From positions 868,001 through 932,000 of the forward strand of contig JBALVY010000001.1 in the NCBI GenBank assembly GCA_036960375.1: a DNA stretch of 64,000 bases, in the 5' to 3' direction. Both the position numbers and the translations under genes were made by a program. The DNA is from CAWVSB01 sp036960375. GTDB lineage: Bacteria > Pseudomonadota > Gammaproteobacteria > Pseudomonadales > CAWVSB01. The notes beneath the pieces are model-generated. The model ran no database searches. It worked only from the letters and a program-made list of their open reading frames with translations, and had not been told where the DNA came from. This document shows, piece after piece, positions 26,720 through 35,150 of this stretch (positions are counted from its first letter, which is position 1; each line of letters begins with the position of its first letter).

Positions 26720-27510
26720 GGTATCGACAAGTTAAAGGCATCTTTGGGATAATTCAGGGATGCCTAAATCATCGATCTACAAACGCCACCGTTTCCCACC
26801 AGCCATCATCCAATACGCTGTCTGGCTGTATCACCGTTTCAATCTAAGTCACCGAGACATCGAAGACCTCCTCTCTGAGCGCGGCATAACAGTCAGCTAC
26901 GAAAGTATCCGCCTCTGGTGCAACAAGTTCGGCAAGCTCTACGCTAAGCGTCTGAAACGCAAGCATCAAGGCTACGGTGACACATATTTCATCGACGAAG
27001 TCTTCGTAAAGATCCAGGGTAAGCAGCATTACCTCTGGCGTGCTGTGGATTAAGATGGTGATGTGGTTGATGTCTTGCTGCAGGAAAGACGCGATGGTAA
27101 GGCTGCTAAGCGGTTCTTCAGGCGCTTGCTGAAGAGTAACAAAGGCCATGAGCCGCGTAAGATCGTGACAGATAAGCTAGGCAGTTATCGTGTTGCCCAT
27201 CGAGAAGATATGCCTGATGCTATACATGATACGGAGCAGTACGCTAACAACCGAGCAGAGCTATCCCATCAGCCGACCAGAGTGAGAGAGCGGGGGATGC
27301 GTAGGTTCAAGTCGATGGAGCAGGCGAACCGGTTTTTGGGTGTGCATGCTGCGGTATACAGCCTGTTCAATTTACAGCGTCATTTGGTGAAGGCTCGCCA
27401 TTACCGGGTGCTGAGAAATAGTGCCTTTGCGTCTTGGAAAAGTGTAACCGCGAAGTAGGCGGGTATTCAGGCTGTTTTCGCAGGGTCTGGAAAGTTAATT
27501 TGTCGATACC
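26720..27510 (+). mobile_element. IS6-family insertion sequence (791 bp), inactive transposase
   Basis: Bounded by 16-bp terminal inverted repeats with one mismatch: GGTATCGACAAGTTAA at 26720-26735 and its partner at 27495-27510. The GG ends and total length of about 0.8 kb fit the IS6 family. The eight bases on each side (CTCGCGCT and ATCGTGCG) are not direct repeats, so either the target duplication has decayed or flanking DNA was rearranged. The right repeat overlaps the last five codons and stop of the TetR gene. Confidence 0.85.
26760..27458 (+). pseudogene. IS6-family transposase with one internal stop codon
   Basis: 232 codons in one frame interrupted only by a TAA at 27051-27053. The N-terminal HTH region (HRDIEDLLSERGITVSYESI) and the DDE residues are intact: D in YFIDEVFVKI, D in VTDKLGSY and E in NRAELSHQPTR. 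The frame continues unbroken after the stop (DGDVVDVLLQERRDGKAAKR), so a single change, probably CAA (Gln) to TAA after RAVD, inactivated it. This is a recent loss. Confidence 0.85.
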
Positions 27511-28127
27511 ATCGTGCGCACATAGCTACTGAACATTATCGCGAATTGTTTCATCAATTGAGCGCTTTCTTTCTTGCTTGAATCTAGCGCGATAAGGCTG
27601 GCTCGGCCAAACAAGTCGGTTATCAGAAAACAAGCGGTGGCAAGATCTTTCTCGCTGACACTTGGTTTAACTAGGGGGCGGAGGGTTTGCTTTAGCACTT
27701 GCGCGCTACGACGCGATGATTCGATATCGAGATGTCTAATTTCTGGCTTGCTTTGTACGGCAATCCACACCTCTTTAAGCGAGGGGATACTGCTTAAAAA
27801 TTCTTGAACTTCCTTAATCAGCTTTTCGCTAGCGCTGAAAAAATCTTCAATGGTATCGACTCGGCTATAACGTACACGCATCAATTGCTCTGAATGTTCA
27901 AAGTAACGGGTGTGGAGGCGGGCCAGAATAGCATTTCGATCGGGAAAATACTGATAGAGAGAGCCAATAGGAATATCAGCCAGTTGAGCAATGTCACGCA
28001 TTTTTAACTGACTGCAGCCATGTTGCACGATCAATGTAGTGACCGACTCGAGAATAGCCTCAAAGCGCTGCCTGCCTCGCTCTTGCTTGGGTTCATGCCA
28101 GGGAGTGGCTATTGGTGCGTTGCTCAT
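27495..28127 (-). CDS. TetR/AcrR-family transcriptional regulator
   Basis: 210 residues: N-terminal HTH (ESVTTLIVQHGCSQLKMRDI ... ADIPIGSLYQYFPDRNAIL, ~25-75) and a variable helical ligand domain. It is divergent from the ureohydrolase-led catabolic cluster and is the natural candidate regulator of it, probably a repressor released by a pathway metabolite. Its last codons (V-S-T-N-stop) lie inside the right inverted repeat of the IS6 element, so the original C-terminus may have been altered by the insertion, though overall length is normal for the family. Confidence 0.88.
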   Translation of the reverse strand: MSNAPIATPWHEPKQERGRQRFEAILESVTTLIVQHGCSQLKMRDIAQLADIPIGSLYQYFPDRNAILARLHTRYFEHSEQLMRVRYSRVDTIEDFFSASEKLIKEVQEFLSSIPSLKEVWIAVQSKPEIRHLDIESSRRSAQVLKQTLRPLVKPSVSEKDLATACFLITDLFGRASLIALDSSKKESAQLMKQFAIMFSSYVRTMVSTN

Positions 28128-28147
28128 AAGGTCTCGAAGATGAATAA

Positions 28148-28164
28148 TTAAAGGTTGACTTTAA
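28148..28164. promoter_or_regulatory. Candidate TetR operator overlapping a -35 box
   Basis: TTAAAG-gttga-CTTTAA is a perfect six-base inverted repeat in the TetR/ureohydrolase divergent region. It contains TTGACT (28155-28160), which with GATATT at 28178 (17-bp spacing) forms a plausible plus-strand promoter. A repressor bound here would block transcription of the catabolic cluster. Inferred from sequence symmetry only. Confidence 0.45.
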
Positions 28165-28191
28165 CATAAAAATTGTAGATATTCCATAACA

Positions 28192-28204
28192 TGAACAATG
28201 TTCA
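28192..28204. promoter_or_regulatory. Second palindrome near the predicted transcription start
   Basis: TGAACA-a-TGTTCA is a perfect 13-bp palindrome just downstream of the proposed -10 box. Its size and symmetry suit a TetR-type site. If functional it lies in the 5' leader, which favours ATG 28236 over the earlier in-frame ATG at 28191 as the ureohydrolase start. Confidence 0.4.
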
Positions 28205-28235
28205 CATTAATAAATTCACTAAAAATGGTAATTTT

Positions 28236-29261
28236 ATGAGTTGTAATGACGATGAAAATAAAGCTAACGAAGGTGCTAGCCTAGAGCCCTTTAGTCCTGA
28301 AGGTCGAGAGGGTAAATTCATGCGTTATGCTGGCGACCCAGAGTTAACCTCAGCTTATGATGCTCTTCTTCCTTATCAGGGTATCCAATCATTTTTACGC
28401 TTGCCGCTACAGCGCGATCTGGACAATGTTGATATTGCGGTTTATGGAGTCCCCTTGGATTTAGCGACCACTAATCGTCCAGGTGCTCGTCTAGGGCCGC
28501 GAGCTATACGTGAACAATCTCTGCTACTGGGCGGTTTTTCTGACCCTTTCCCTCCTCATAAAAGAAATCTACGTAATACCATGAAAATGGTCGACTACGG
28601 CGATTTAGCTTTCGCTCCTGGATATATTGATGAGATGCTGAAAGTAGCAGCCATGCATATTGGTCGAATGGTCGATAACAATACCAGTACTTTAGGCTTG
28701 GGTGGTGATCACTTAATAGCGTACCCCGCGATTAAAGAGCACGCTCGCAAGCATGGGCCACTGTCTTTAATTCAGTTTGATGCTCATTCCGATGATTCAT
28801 CTATTGGCTCCCTCAATCACGGCTCCATGTTTTGGCATGCCTGTGAAGAAGGTTTAATTGACCCTACTCGCTCTATACAGGTGGGGCTTCGTCACACCTT
28901 GCCTGAGCATGATTTTAATGTAATTCACGGCCACGAAGTCATCGATATGAAGGGCACAGAAATTGCCGAACGTATTCGTGAGGTGGTGGGTGATCATCCC
29001 TGTTATGTCAGTTTGGATGTGGATGGCATGGACCCTGCTTTTGCGCCGGGAACAGGCACACCGGTTCCCGGTGGCATGACCTCGATGCAGCAGCGTCAAG
29101 CGTTATGGGGGCTCAAAGGTTTGAATGTTGTCGGTGCTGATGTGGTAGAAGTTGCGCCGCCCTATGACCCCACAGGACAGACCGCCAATCTTGCCGCTGG
29201 CTGCGCCATTGACTTGATGCATGTGCTGGCAGAAGCGAGAGACATGCGAGAAAAAAGCTAA
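28236..29261 (+). CDS. Ureohydrolase (agmatinase/guanidino-acid hydrolase family)
   Basis: 341 residues from ATG 28236 (alternative ATG 28191 would sit almost at the predicted transcription start). It is an arginase-fold binuclear Mn enzyme that cleaves urea from a guanidino group. Metal ligands are all present: GLGGDHL, FDAHSDDS, and SLDVDGMDPAFAPGTGTPVP. The family block GVPLDLATTNRPGARLGPRA is present. Sequence alone does not separate agmatinase, guanidinobutyrase and guanidinopropionase types. Being first in a cluster with a 2-oxoacid dehydrogenase, ALDH, SDRs and an MFS transporter, it probably starts degradation of an imported guanidino compound. Confidence 0.88.
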   Translation: MSCNDDENKANEGASLEPFSPEGREGKFMRYAGDPELTSAYDALLPYQGIQSFLRLPLQRDLDNVDIAVYGVPLDLATTNRPGARLGPRAIREQSLLLGGFSDPFPPHKRNLRNTMKMVDYGDLAFAPGYIDEMLKVAAMHIGRMVDNNTSTLGLGGDHLIAYPAIKEHARKHGPLSLIQFDAHSDDSSIGSLNHGSMFWHACEEGLIDPTRSIQVGLRHTLPEHDFNVIHGHEVIDMKGTEIAERIREVVGDHPCYVSLDVDGMDPAFAPGTGTPVPGGMTSMQQRQALWGLKGLNVVGADVVEVAPPYDPTGQTANLAAGCAIDLMHVLAEARDMREKS

Positions 29262-29340
29262 AAGTTTCAATCAATACTGAGACAATATTTTAAATAAAAA
29301 ACAATATGTTTTACCGATAAAACGAGTGATGGAGATCTAC

Positions 29341-30324
29341 ATGAGTTTAACCAAAGAACAAATGGTCACCCTGTTTACCAATCTGGTACGGGCTAATGAA
29401 TATGACCTGATAATGTACAGACGTATGATGGCAGGCAAACTGCTTGCTTTTTACCACGGCGGAGAGGGGGGCATAGCGCCCGGTGTAGCTTCTTGCTCCT
29501 TTCTAAACAAAGATGATTTTTTTGCACCTCATCACCGCTCACATGGTATGACCGGTATGTTGTCTAAGGGTATCGAACTCAAAACTTATCTGGCCGAGCA
29601 TACAGGTAAAGAAGGCGGTTGCAGCAAGGGGCGATCGTCGTTCCACGCCTGTTATCCTGAGCATAAGTTGTTTACCTATTCCGGTTTTATCGGCTACCAA
29701 TTTGGTCCGTCGGTGGGCTGGGGTTGGGCGGCAAAGCGCAATGGTAACAATCAGGTTGCGATGGTGTGTGCTGGTGACGGTGCCTTTGGTCAGGGCCGTG
29801 CCCATGAGGCCATGTTGATGGCGGCGAATTGGAAGTTACCGAATATCTTTTGGTGTGAAAACAACGGCATGGCTATTCACGCCAATGCAGAGGAGATGCA
29901 CCCCACTGAACATATTTCCTCGCTGGCCAAAGGTTTCGACATGCCAGCGGTAGTGGTAGACGGACAGGACGTGTTTGCCTGTGCTGAAGCGGCACTTGAT
30001 GCTATCGAATACTGTCGCAGCGGCAAAGGCCCGACCTTTGTGGAATGCAAAACCTTGCGCTTTAACGAGCACGATATAGGCACCCCAGATCTTGACGGCT
30101 CTACCTTGCGCAGTAAAGAATATCACGCCGAAATGCGTGAGCGTGAACCCGTGCGAATTGCCACCAAGCGAGTACTGGCCGACGGCGTATTGACTCAGGA
30201 TGAAATTGATCAGATCACTAAGGATGCAGTCACCGAAGTGAAGGACGCATGGGCTTGGGCTGATGCGCAACCCAAGGCGATGCCAAGCGAAGAAGAATTA
30301 ATGGCTGCAGTGTACGCGCCCTAG
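29341..30324 (+). CDS. 2-oxoacid dehydrogenase E1 alpha subunit (TPP-dependent, PDH/acetoin type)
   Basis: 327 residues from ATG 29341, six bases after GGAG. The TPP motif is complete: CAGDGAFGQGRAHEAMLMAA ending in W-C-E-N-N. HHRSHG near residue 60 and GCSKGRSSFHACYPEH correspond to the E1 alpha substrate/phosphate region. With E1 beta it decarboxylates a 2-oxoacid (or cleaves acetoin) and passes the acyl group to E2 lipoate. It is the first gene of the complex, 79 bases after the ureohydrolase. Confidence 0.88.
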   Translation: MSLTKEQMVTLFTNLVRANEYDLIMYRRMMAGKLLAFYHGGEGGIAPGVASCSFLNKDDFFAPHHRSHGMTGMLSKGIELKTYLAEHTGKEGGCSKGRSSFHACYPEHKLFTYSGFIGYQFGPSVGWGWAAKRNGNNQVAMVCAGDGAFGQGRAHEAMLMAANWKLPNIFWCENNGMAIHANAEEMHPTEHISSLAKGFDMPAVVVDGQDVFACAEAALDAIEYCRSGKGPTFVECKTLRFNEHDIGTPDLDGSTLRSKEYHAEMREREPVRIATKRVLADGVLTQDEIDQITKDAVTEVKDAWAWADAQPKAMPSEEELMAAVYAP

Positions 30325-30420
30325 CCTATAAACGAAGGCTTGTAGGCCAAAGTTTGTAGCAAACTATTAACCCTTATTAACAAGTTCGCCAGTATGCTTG
30401 AGGCGAGCGGAGAAAATTTT

Positions 30421-31383
30421 ATGCGAGAATTAACGTTTATTGAAGCGATCAGAGAAGCCTTTATCGAGGAGATGGAGCTTGACGAAAAAGTATTCTTGGT
30501 GGGACAGGATCTGCGCGGTGGCATCTTCCCTCACACTGTAGGCATAGTCGACCAGTTTGGCGAAGATCGTGTTGTCGATACTCCCATCTCTGAATGCGGC
30601 ATGTTCGGTACTGCCTTCGGCGCGGCTCAAGATGGCTACCGCCCCATTGTTGACTTTATGTTTGGTGCTTTCTCTTTCGTCACTTTCGCTGAAGCTGCAG
30701 TGACCACTGGTCAACAATATTTTTTACATGGTAGTCAGACTCCGATGCCAATGGTTATTACCGCAGGCGTTGGTGCCGGTGGCAAATTAGCCAACGACCA
30801 CTCCATGAGCATTCACGGCACATTTCTACACCAGCCTGGCATCAAAGTGGCTATGCCTTCAACGCCATATGATGCAAAAGGCATGATGAAAGCCGCCATT
30901 CGCGATAACAACCCGGTAGTCATTCCATGGCATATGGGTATCATGATGGATAAGGGGCCGGTGCCTGAGGAAGATTATATTGTGCCTTTAGGTGTGGCTG
31001 AGGTGAAACGTGAAGGTACAGATGTAACCGTCATTGCTAACAGCCTGCAGTTGAAAAATGCACTGGCTGTCGCCAAAAAACTCGAAGGAGAAATTAGTGT
31101 TGAGGTAGTAGACCCACGCACTTTTGAACCCTTCGATATGGACACTCTGGTGAAATCGCTGGAAAAAACCAATCGCTTGGTGATCGTCGATGAAGATTGG
31201 GAAAGCGGCGGCTTTGCTTCAACGCTGTCTGCCCGCGTGGTAGAAGATTCCTTTGATTTATTAGATGCGCCGATTAAGCGAGTGACCTTCCCTAACATGC
31301 CAATACCTGGCGGTTATATGGAGTCATACATTATGCCCAACCCAACCAAAATTGAAGCGGCCATTCGCGCAGTTTGCGAATAG
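30421..31383 (+). CDS. 2-oxoacid dehydrogenase E1 beta subunit
   Basis: 320 residues from ATG 30421, eight bases after GGAG (the earlier in-frame start at 30394 has no support). Transketolase-type pyrimidine domain (FLVGQDLRGGIFPHT, DTPISECGMFGTAFGAA, PIVDFMFGAFSFVTFAEA) and C-terminal transketolase domain (VVDPRTFEPFDMDTLVKSLE). The E-C-G segment carries the Glu that activates TPP in partner E1 alpha. It forms the alpha2-beta2 heterotetramer with the upstream product. Confidence 0.88.
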   Translation: MRELTFIEAIREAFIEEMELDEKVFLVGQDLRGGIFPHTVGIVDQFGEDRVVDTPISECGMFGTAFGAAQDGYRPIVDFMFGAFSFVTFAEAAVTTGQQYFLHGSQTPMPMVITAGVGAGGKLANDHSMSIHGTFLHQPGIKVAMPSTPYDAKGMMKAAIRDNNPVVIPWHMGIMMDKGPVPEEDYIVPLGVAEVKREGTDVTVIANSLQLKNALAVAKKLEGEISVEVVDPRTFEPFDMDTLVKSLEKTNRLVIVDEDWESGGFASTLSARVVEDSFDLLDAPIKRVTFPNMPIPGGYMESYIMPNPTKIEAAIRAVCE

Positions 31384-31401
31384 ACCCTAGGGAGAATATA
31401 G

Positions 31402-32676
31402 ATGGCAACGAATGATTTTGTAATGCCTAAATTGGCCATGGCCATGAACGAAGGCACCATTAATGAGTGGCTGATAAAAGACGGCCAACAGGTGGTAGAG
31501 GGTGACCCTATCATGACGGTGGAAACGGAAAAGGTTTCCTACGATCTAGAAGCGCCGCAGTCTGGTTTTTTCCGTATTGTTGTGCCCGCCGGTGAGACCC
31601 TTCCCGTGCAAACAGTGATCGGGGTGTTTGCCGATAGCGAAGAGGAATTACTTGCCTTGGCTGCTGGTAGCACATCCGATGCGAGTACGGCTGCGACAGC
31701 ACCTGCGCCTGCCGCTAAAATTGACGTGGCGACTCCGCCAGCGCCAGCAGTGAGCAGCCCGGCGAACTTGCCGTCCAAAAAGGAGGGCCGCATCATTGCC
31801 TCCCCGCTGGCGAAGAAAATGGCCAAAGATCGCGATCTGGATCTCCATTATGTAGAGGGCACAGGGCCTAACGGTCGTATCGTCAAGCGCGATATTTTGC
31901 GCGCCGAGACCAGCGGTGAAGGTCGCCCTGCTGCACAAATAGTGGAAAATTTCCAAGGCAGAGCAGAGAAAGCACGTATCCCCGTCGTTGGTATGCGCGC
32001 CGCCATCTCTCGCAATATGATGAGCCAGATGCAGAATACCGCAACGCTTGCCCAGCAAGCCGAAGCCGATATCACCGAGCTACTGGCCTTGCGCAAGAAG
32101 TTTGCCGCTAGAGAAGAGCAATTTGGCACCAAGGTGTCGGTCAACGCCTTTTTTATCAAGGCAATTGCCTGCGCGGCGAAACAATACCCCATTCTTAATG
32201 CCTCCATGATCGGCGATGAAATTGTCGTCTGGGATAACGTCAATGTCGCCTTCGCGCTGGCACTGCCCAGCGGGAATGGTTTTACCGAAAACCTGGTGGT
32301 ACCTGTTGTTCGCAACGCCGATCAGCTAAGTGTGGTGGAAATTGACAAAGAGATGAAGCGTTTGATCGCTAAAGGACTCGATGGCAAGCTTACGCCAGAC
32401 GATATGTCTGACAGCACCATCACCTTTTCCACGACCGCAGGTATCGGGCCTCCAGGTACTGGCGGCACCGCCATACTCAACGGAGAAAATGTTTGTCTGG
32501 TCGGTATCGGTGGTGCGAAACAAAAGCCAGCCGAGCACAATGGCGAGATTAAACTGCGTCAGCTAGCGCCAATGGTTCTGATGTTCGATCACCGTGTGGT
32601 AGACGGCGCGCCGGCCAGTCGCTTCCTCAACCACCTGTGGCAGTGCATACAAGAACCTGCGCTGATGTTGGCGTAA
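31402..32676 (+). CDS. Dihydrolipoamide acyltransferase (E2) with one lipoyl domain
   Basis: 424 residues. Lipoyl domain at ~1-80 with lipoylated Lys in VETEKVSYDLEAP; Ala/Pro linker ~90-125; E3-binding domain ~130-165 (SPLAKKMAKDRDLDLHYVEG ... GPNGRIVKRDI); catalytic acyltransferase domain with the active-site His in FDHRVVDGAPASRF. GGGAG eight bases upstream sets ATG 31402. The protein forms the core that receives the acyl group from E1 and gives it to CoA. Confidence 0.92.
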   Translation: MATNDFVMPKLAMAMNEGTINEWLIKDGQQVVEGDPIMTVETEKVSYDLEAPQSGFFRIVVPAGETLPVQTVIGVFADSEEELLALAAGSTSDASTAATAPAPAAKIDVATPPAPAVSSPANLPSKKEGRIIASPLAKKMAKDRDLDLHYVEGTGPNGRIVKRDILRAETSGEGRPAAQIVENFQGRAEKARIPVVGMRAAISRNMMSQMQNTATLAQQAEADITELLALRKKFAAREEQFGTKVSVNAFFIKAIACAAKQYPILNASMIGDEIVVWDNVNVAFALALPSGNGFTENLVVPVVRNADQLSVVEIDKEMKRLIAKGLDGKLTPDDMSDSTITFSTTAGIGPPGTGGTAILNGENVCLVGIGGAKQKPAEHNGEIKLRQLAPMVLMFDHRVVDGAPASRFLNHLWQCIQEPALMLA

Positions 32677-32741
32677 TAAGCCTTTGCTGGGCGTCCAGAG
32701 CTAATCATCTGGCGCCCATCTGTAACCAAGAGATTTAAATC

Positions 32742-34145
32742 ATGGCAAACCAATACGATCTAATTATTATCGGCGCCGGCCCTGGCGGCTATGTCGCCGC
32801 TGTCCGCGCTTCCCAGCTAGGCCTAAACGTCGCTGTCATCGAAAAAGACAAGCCTGGTGGTGTCTGCCTCAACTGGGGCTGTATCCCATCTAAAAACCTG
32901 ATCCACCAAGCGGAAGTCTTTCACTCTATGAAAGAGATGGAAACGGTTGGTGTTACGGTAGATCGCAGCGGTCTCGACTATGGCAAGGTACAAGCCAGCT
33001 CCCGTCAGGTAGTAAAAACCCTGACTGGTGGTGTTTCTGGTTTGCTGAAGAAAAACAAAGTAGCGTTCATTAAAGGTAGCGCCAAGATCACCGGCAAGGG
33101 TGAAGTTACTGTTACTAGTGATGACGCGACTAAAGAAAAACTGAAGGCCAACAATATTCTTGTGGCTACCGGTTCTCGCCCGATGAATATTCCCGGTTTC
33201 GAATTTGATGAAAAGCTGGTGCTGTCTTCCAGCGGAATTCTAGCGATGACAGAGCTACCCAAGAGTTTAGTAATTCTTGGCGGGGGGGCTATCGGTTGTG
33301 AGTTTGCTTATGTAATGAACAGCTTTGGTGTGAAAGTAACGCTGGTTGAAATGGCTGAGCATATTCTACCGACTGAAGATTTCGAAACCTGTGCGATATT
33401 GGAAAAGTGCCTACGCAGAGATGGTATCGAAATACTGACCGGTACGCGCGCTAAAAGCTTGAGCAAAACCGACACTTCCGCGACGGTGACCATTGAAAGC
33501 GCTTCCGATGAGCGTGAATTGACTGCCGATAAAGTACTGGTTGTTTTTGGTCGTGTTCCGAATACCGAACAGCTGGGTCTGCAGGAAATGGGCGTGAAGC
33601 TTGACGATCGCGGCTACGTGCAAATCGGTGACTACTGTGAAACTGCGGCCGCGGGCATCTACGCCATTGGCGATATTACCCGCACTCCGGCCTTGGCTCA
33701 TGTAGCCTCGACCGAGGGAGAAATTGCGGTCGAGCATATGGCTGGACACGAACCCGCATCAAAAGCGGTGGCTCCAGATTTGGTTCCTTCAGCGATTTAC
33801 TGCGAGCCTCAGGTGTCGGGTTTTGGCCTACGAGAAGATCAGGCTAAGGCGGAAGGAATTAAGGTGAAAAAATCGACCTTTGCTTACTCCGGCGCCGGTA
33901 AAACTATCGCCGTAGGCAAGCCTGAAGGACTGGTAAAAGTACTGTGTGATCCTGATACCGACGAACTGCTCGGCGCCCACATCGTCGGCCATAACGCTAC
34001 GGAATTGCTGCACGAATTACTGCTCGCGAAAAATGCTGAGCTATTACCGGAAGATATCGCCAACACCATTCACGCCCATCCAACCATTTCGGAAGCGGTT
34101 AGGGAATGTATGCTCGGCGTTAACGGCAAAGTAATTCACGGCTAG
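32742..34145 (+). CDS. Dihydrolipoamide dehydrogenase (E3)
   Basis: 467 residues. FAD motif IIGAGPGGYVAAVRASQLG, redox disulfide GGVCLNWGCIPSK, NAD motif VILGGGAIGCEFAYVM, second FAD contact GIYAIGDITRTPALAHVAS, and active-site His/Glu HAHPTISEAV. It has no lipoyl domain of its own. Encoding a dedicated E3 within the cluster means the complex is self-contained rather than borrowing the housekeeping E3. Confidence 0.93.
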   Translation: MANQYDLIIIGAGPGGYVAAVRASQLGLNVAVIEKDKPGGVCLNWGCIPSKNLIHQAEVFHSMKEMETVGVTVDRSGLDYGKVQASSRQVVKTLTGGVSGLLKKNKVAFIKGSAKITGKGEVTVTSDDATKEKLKANNILVATGSRPMNIPGFEFDEKLVLSSSGILAMTELPKSLVILGGGAIGCEFAYVMNSFGVKVTLVEMAEHILPTEDFETCAILEKCLRRDGIEILTGTRAKSLSKTDTSATVTIESASDERELTADKVLVVFGRVPNTEQLGLQEMGVKLDDRGYVQIGDYCETAAAGIYAIGDITRTPALAHVASTEGEIAVEHMAGHEPASKAVAPDLVPSAIYCEPQVSGFGLREDQAKAEGIKVKKSTFAYSGAGKTIAVGKPEGLVKVLCDPDTDELLGAHIVGHNATELLHELLLAKNAELLPEDIANTIHAHPTISEAVRECMLGVNGKVIHG

Positions 34146-34283
34146 CGGTTGAATTCAAAAGGGTTTAAACGATAGTGTATTACTGAGTTCAACGTCTCTT
34201 CAATTGATGAGACATAAAAAACTATTTTAGATAGCTTTATTTGATTAAAGCCAATCAATAAAAAACAACAGAAGGAAAATAAA

Positions 34284-35072
34284 ATGATTTTACATGATCA
34301 TGTCGCTCTTGTGACTGGCGCAAGCAAAGAGGACGGTATTGGTTTTGCCTCAGCAAGAAAGATGGCGCTTAAAGGCGCAACTATTGTTTTAACTGACATC
34401 CCTTCAAGCGAAGAATTATTGATTAACACTTCAGAAAAACTCGCTAAGGAAACCGGGGTAACAGTCCTACCTGTCGTTTGTGATGTTACTGATGATGCGA
34501 GTATGCAGGCTTGTGTCGATAAGGTGATGGACAAGCTTGGGCGCATTGATGTTCTATTTAACAATGCCGGTATCGGTGCTTTGAAAGACTTTAACGACAG
34601 TGATATTGAGATGTTTGATCTGATGTATCGCATCAATGTGCGAGGCCCGGTGATGATGAGTAAATTGATTGTACCGATTATGCAGGCTCAGCGTAGTGGG
34701 GTTATTATCAATAACGCCTCAACTTGTGGCGTGTACGGCTCTGCGGGGCAAACGCACTATTGCGCCAGTAAACATGCCGTGGTCGGCTTTACCAAGTCGT
34801 TGGCTGCTGAGATAGGCAAAGATAATATTCGCGTACTCGCTATTGCTCCGGGTTTTATACATACCGACATGTGGGTATCCGGCCTTGAAAAAATGGGTCT
34901 CGACCCCGAAGAAGAGATGGCTAAACTTACTGAAACAGTAAGCTTGGATCGTTTTGCTCAGCCCGGCGAAGTCGGTGACTTTGTCGCCTATGCCGCCAGC
35001 AGTGAAGCCAGCTATATCACCGGAAGCTATTACTTTGTTCACGGTGGCGCCCCTATTGATGGTTTGGTTTAA
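34284..35072 (+). CDS. Short-chain dehydrogenase/reductase (SDR) 1
   Basis: 262 residues, classical SDR: cofactor loop TGASKEDGIGFASARKMA, a slightly extended T-G-x(6)-G-I-G; NNAG as LFNNAGIG; catalytic Ser in NNASTCGVYG and Y-x-x-x-K in HYCASKHAVVG; C-terminal ITGSYYFVHGGAPIDG. Asp at the end of strand 2 (VLTDIPS) suggests NAD preference. AAGGA about eight bases upstream supports the ATG. It probably oxidises an alcohol intermediate of the cluster's pathway. Confidence 0.85.
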   Translation: MILHDHVALVTGASKEDGIGFASARKMALKGATIVLTDIPSSEELLINTSEKLAKETGVTVLPVVCDVTDDASMQACVDKVMDKLGRIDVLFNNAGIGALKDFNDSDIEMFDLMYRINVRGPVMMSKLIVPIMQAQRSGVIINNASTCGVYGSAGQTHYCASKHAVVGFTKSLAAEIGKDNIRVLAIAPGFIHTDMWVSGLEKMGLDPEEEMAKLTETVSLDRFAQPGEVGDFVAYAASSEASYITGSYYFVHGGAPIDGLV

Positions 35073-35150
35073 GACGAACCTGTGGGAAAACCTTTAGGCT
35101 AGCACTTAGCTGCGCCAATATTTACGTAAAAACAATCAGTGAGTATGACA

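Noticed and set aside
31500..32560. Long antisense frames opposite the E2 gene
   Set aside because: They lack family motifs and ribosome-binding sites, and the sense strand encodes a textbook E2 with lipoyl and catalytic domains.
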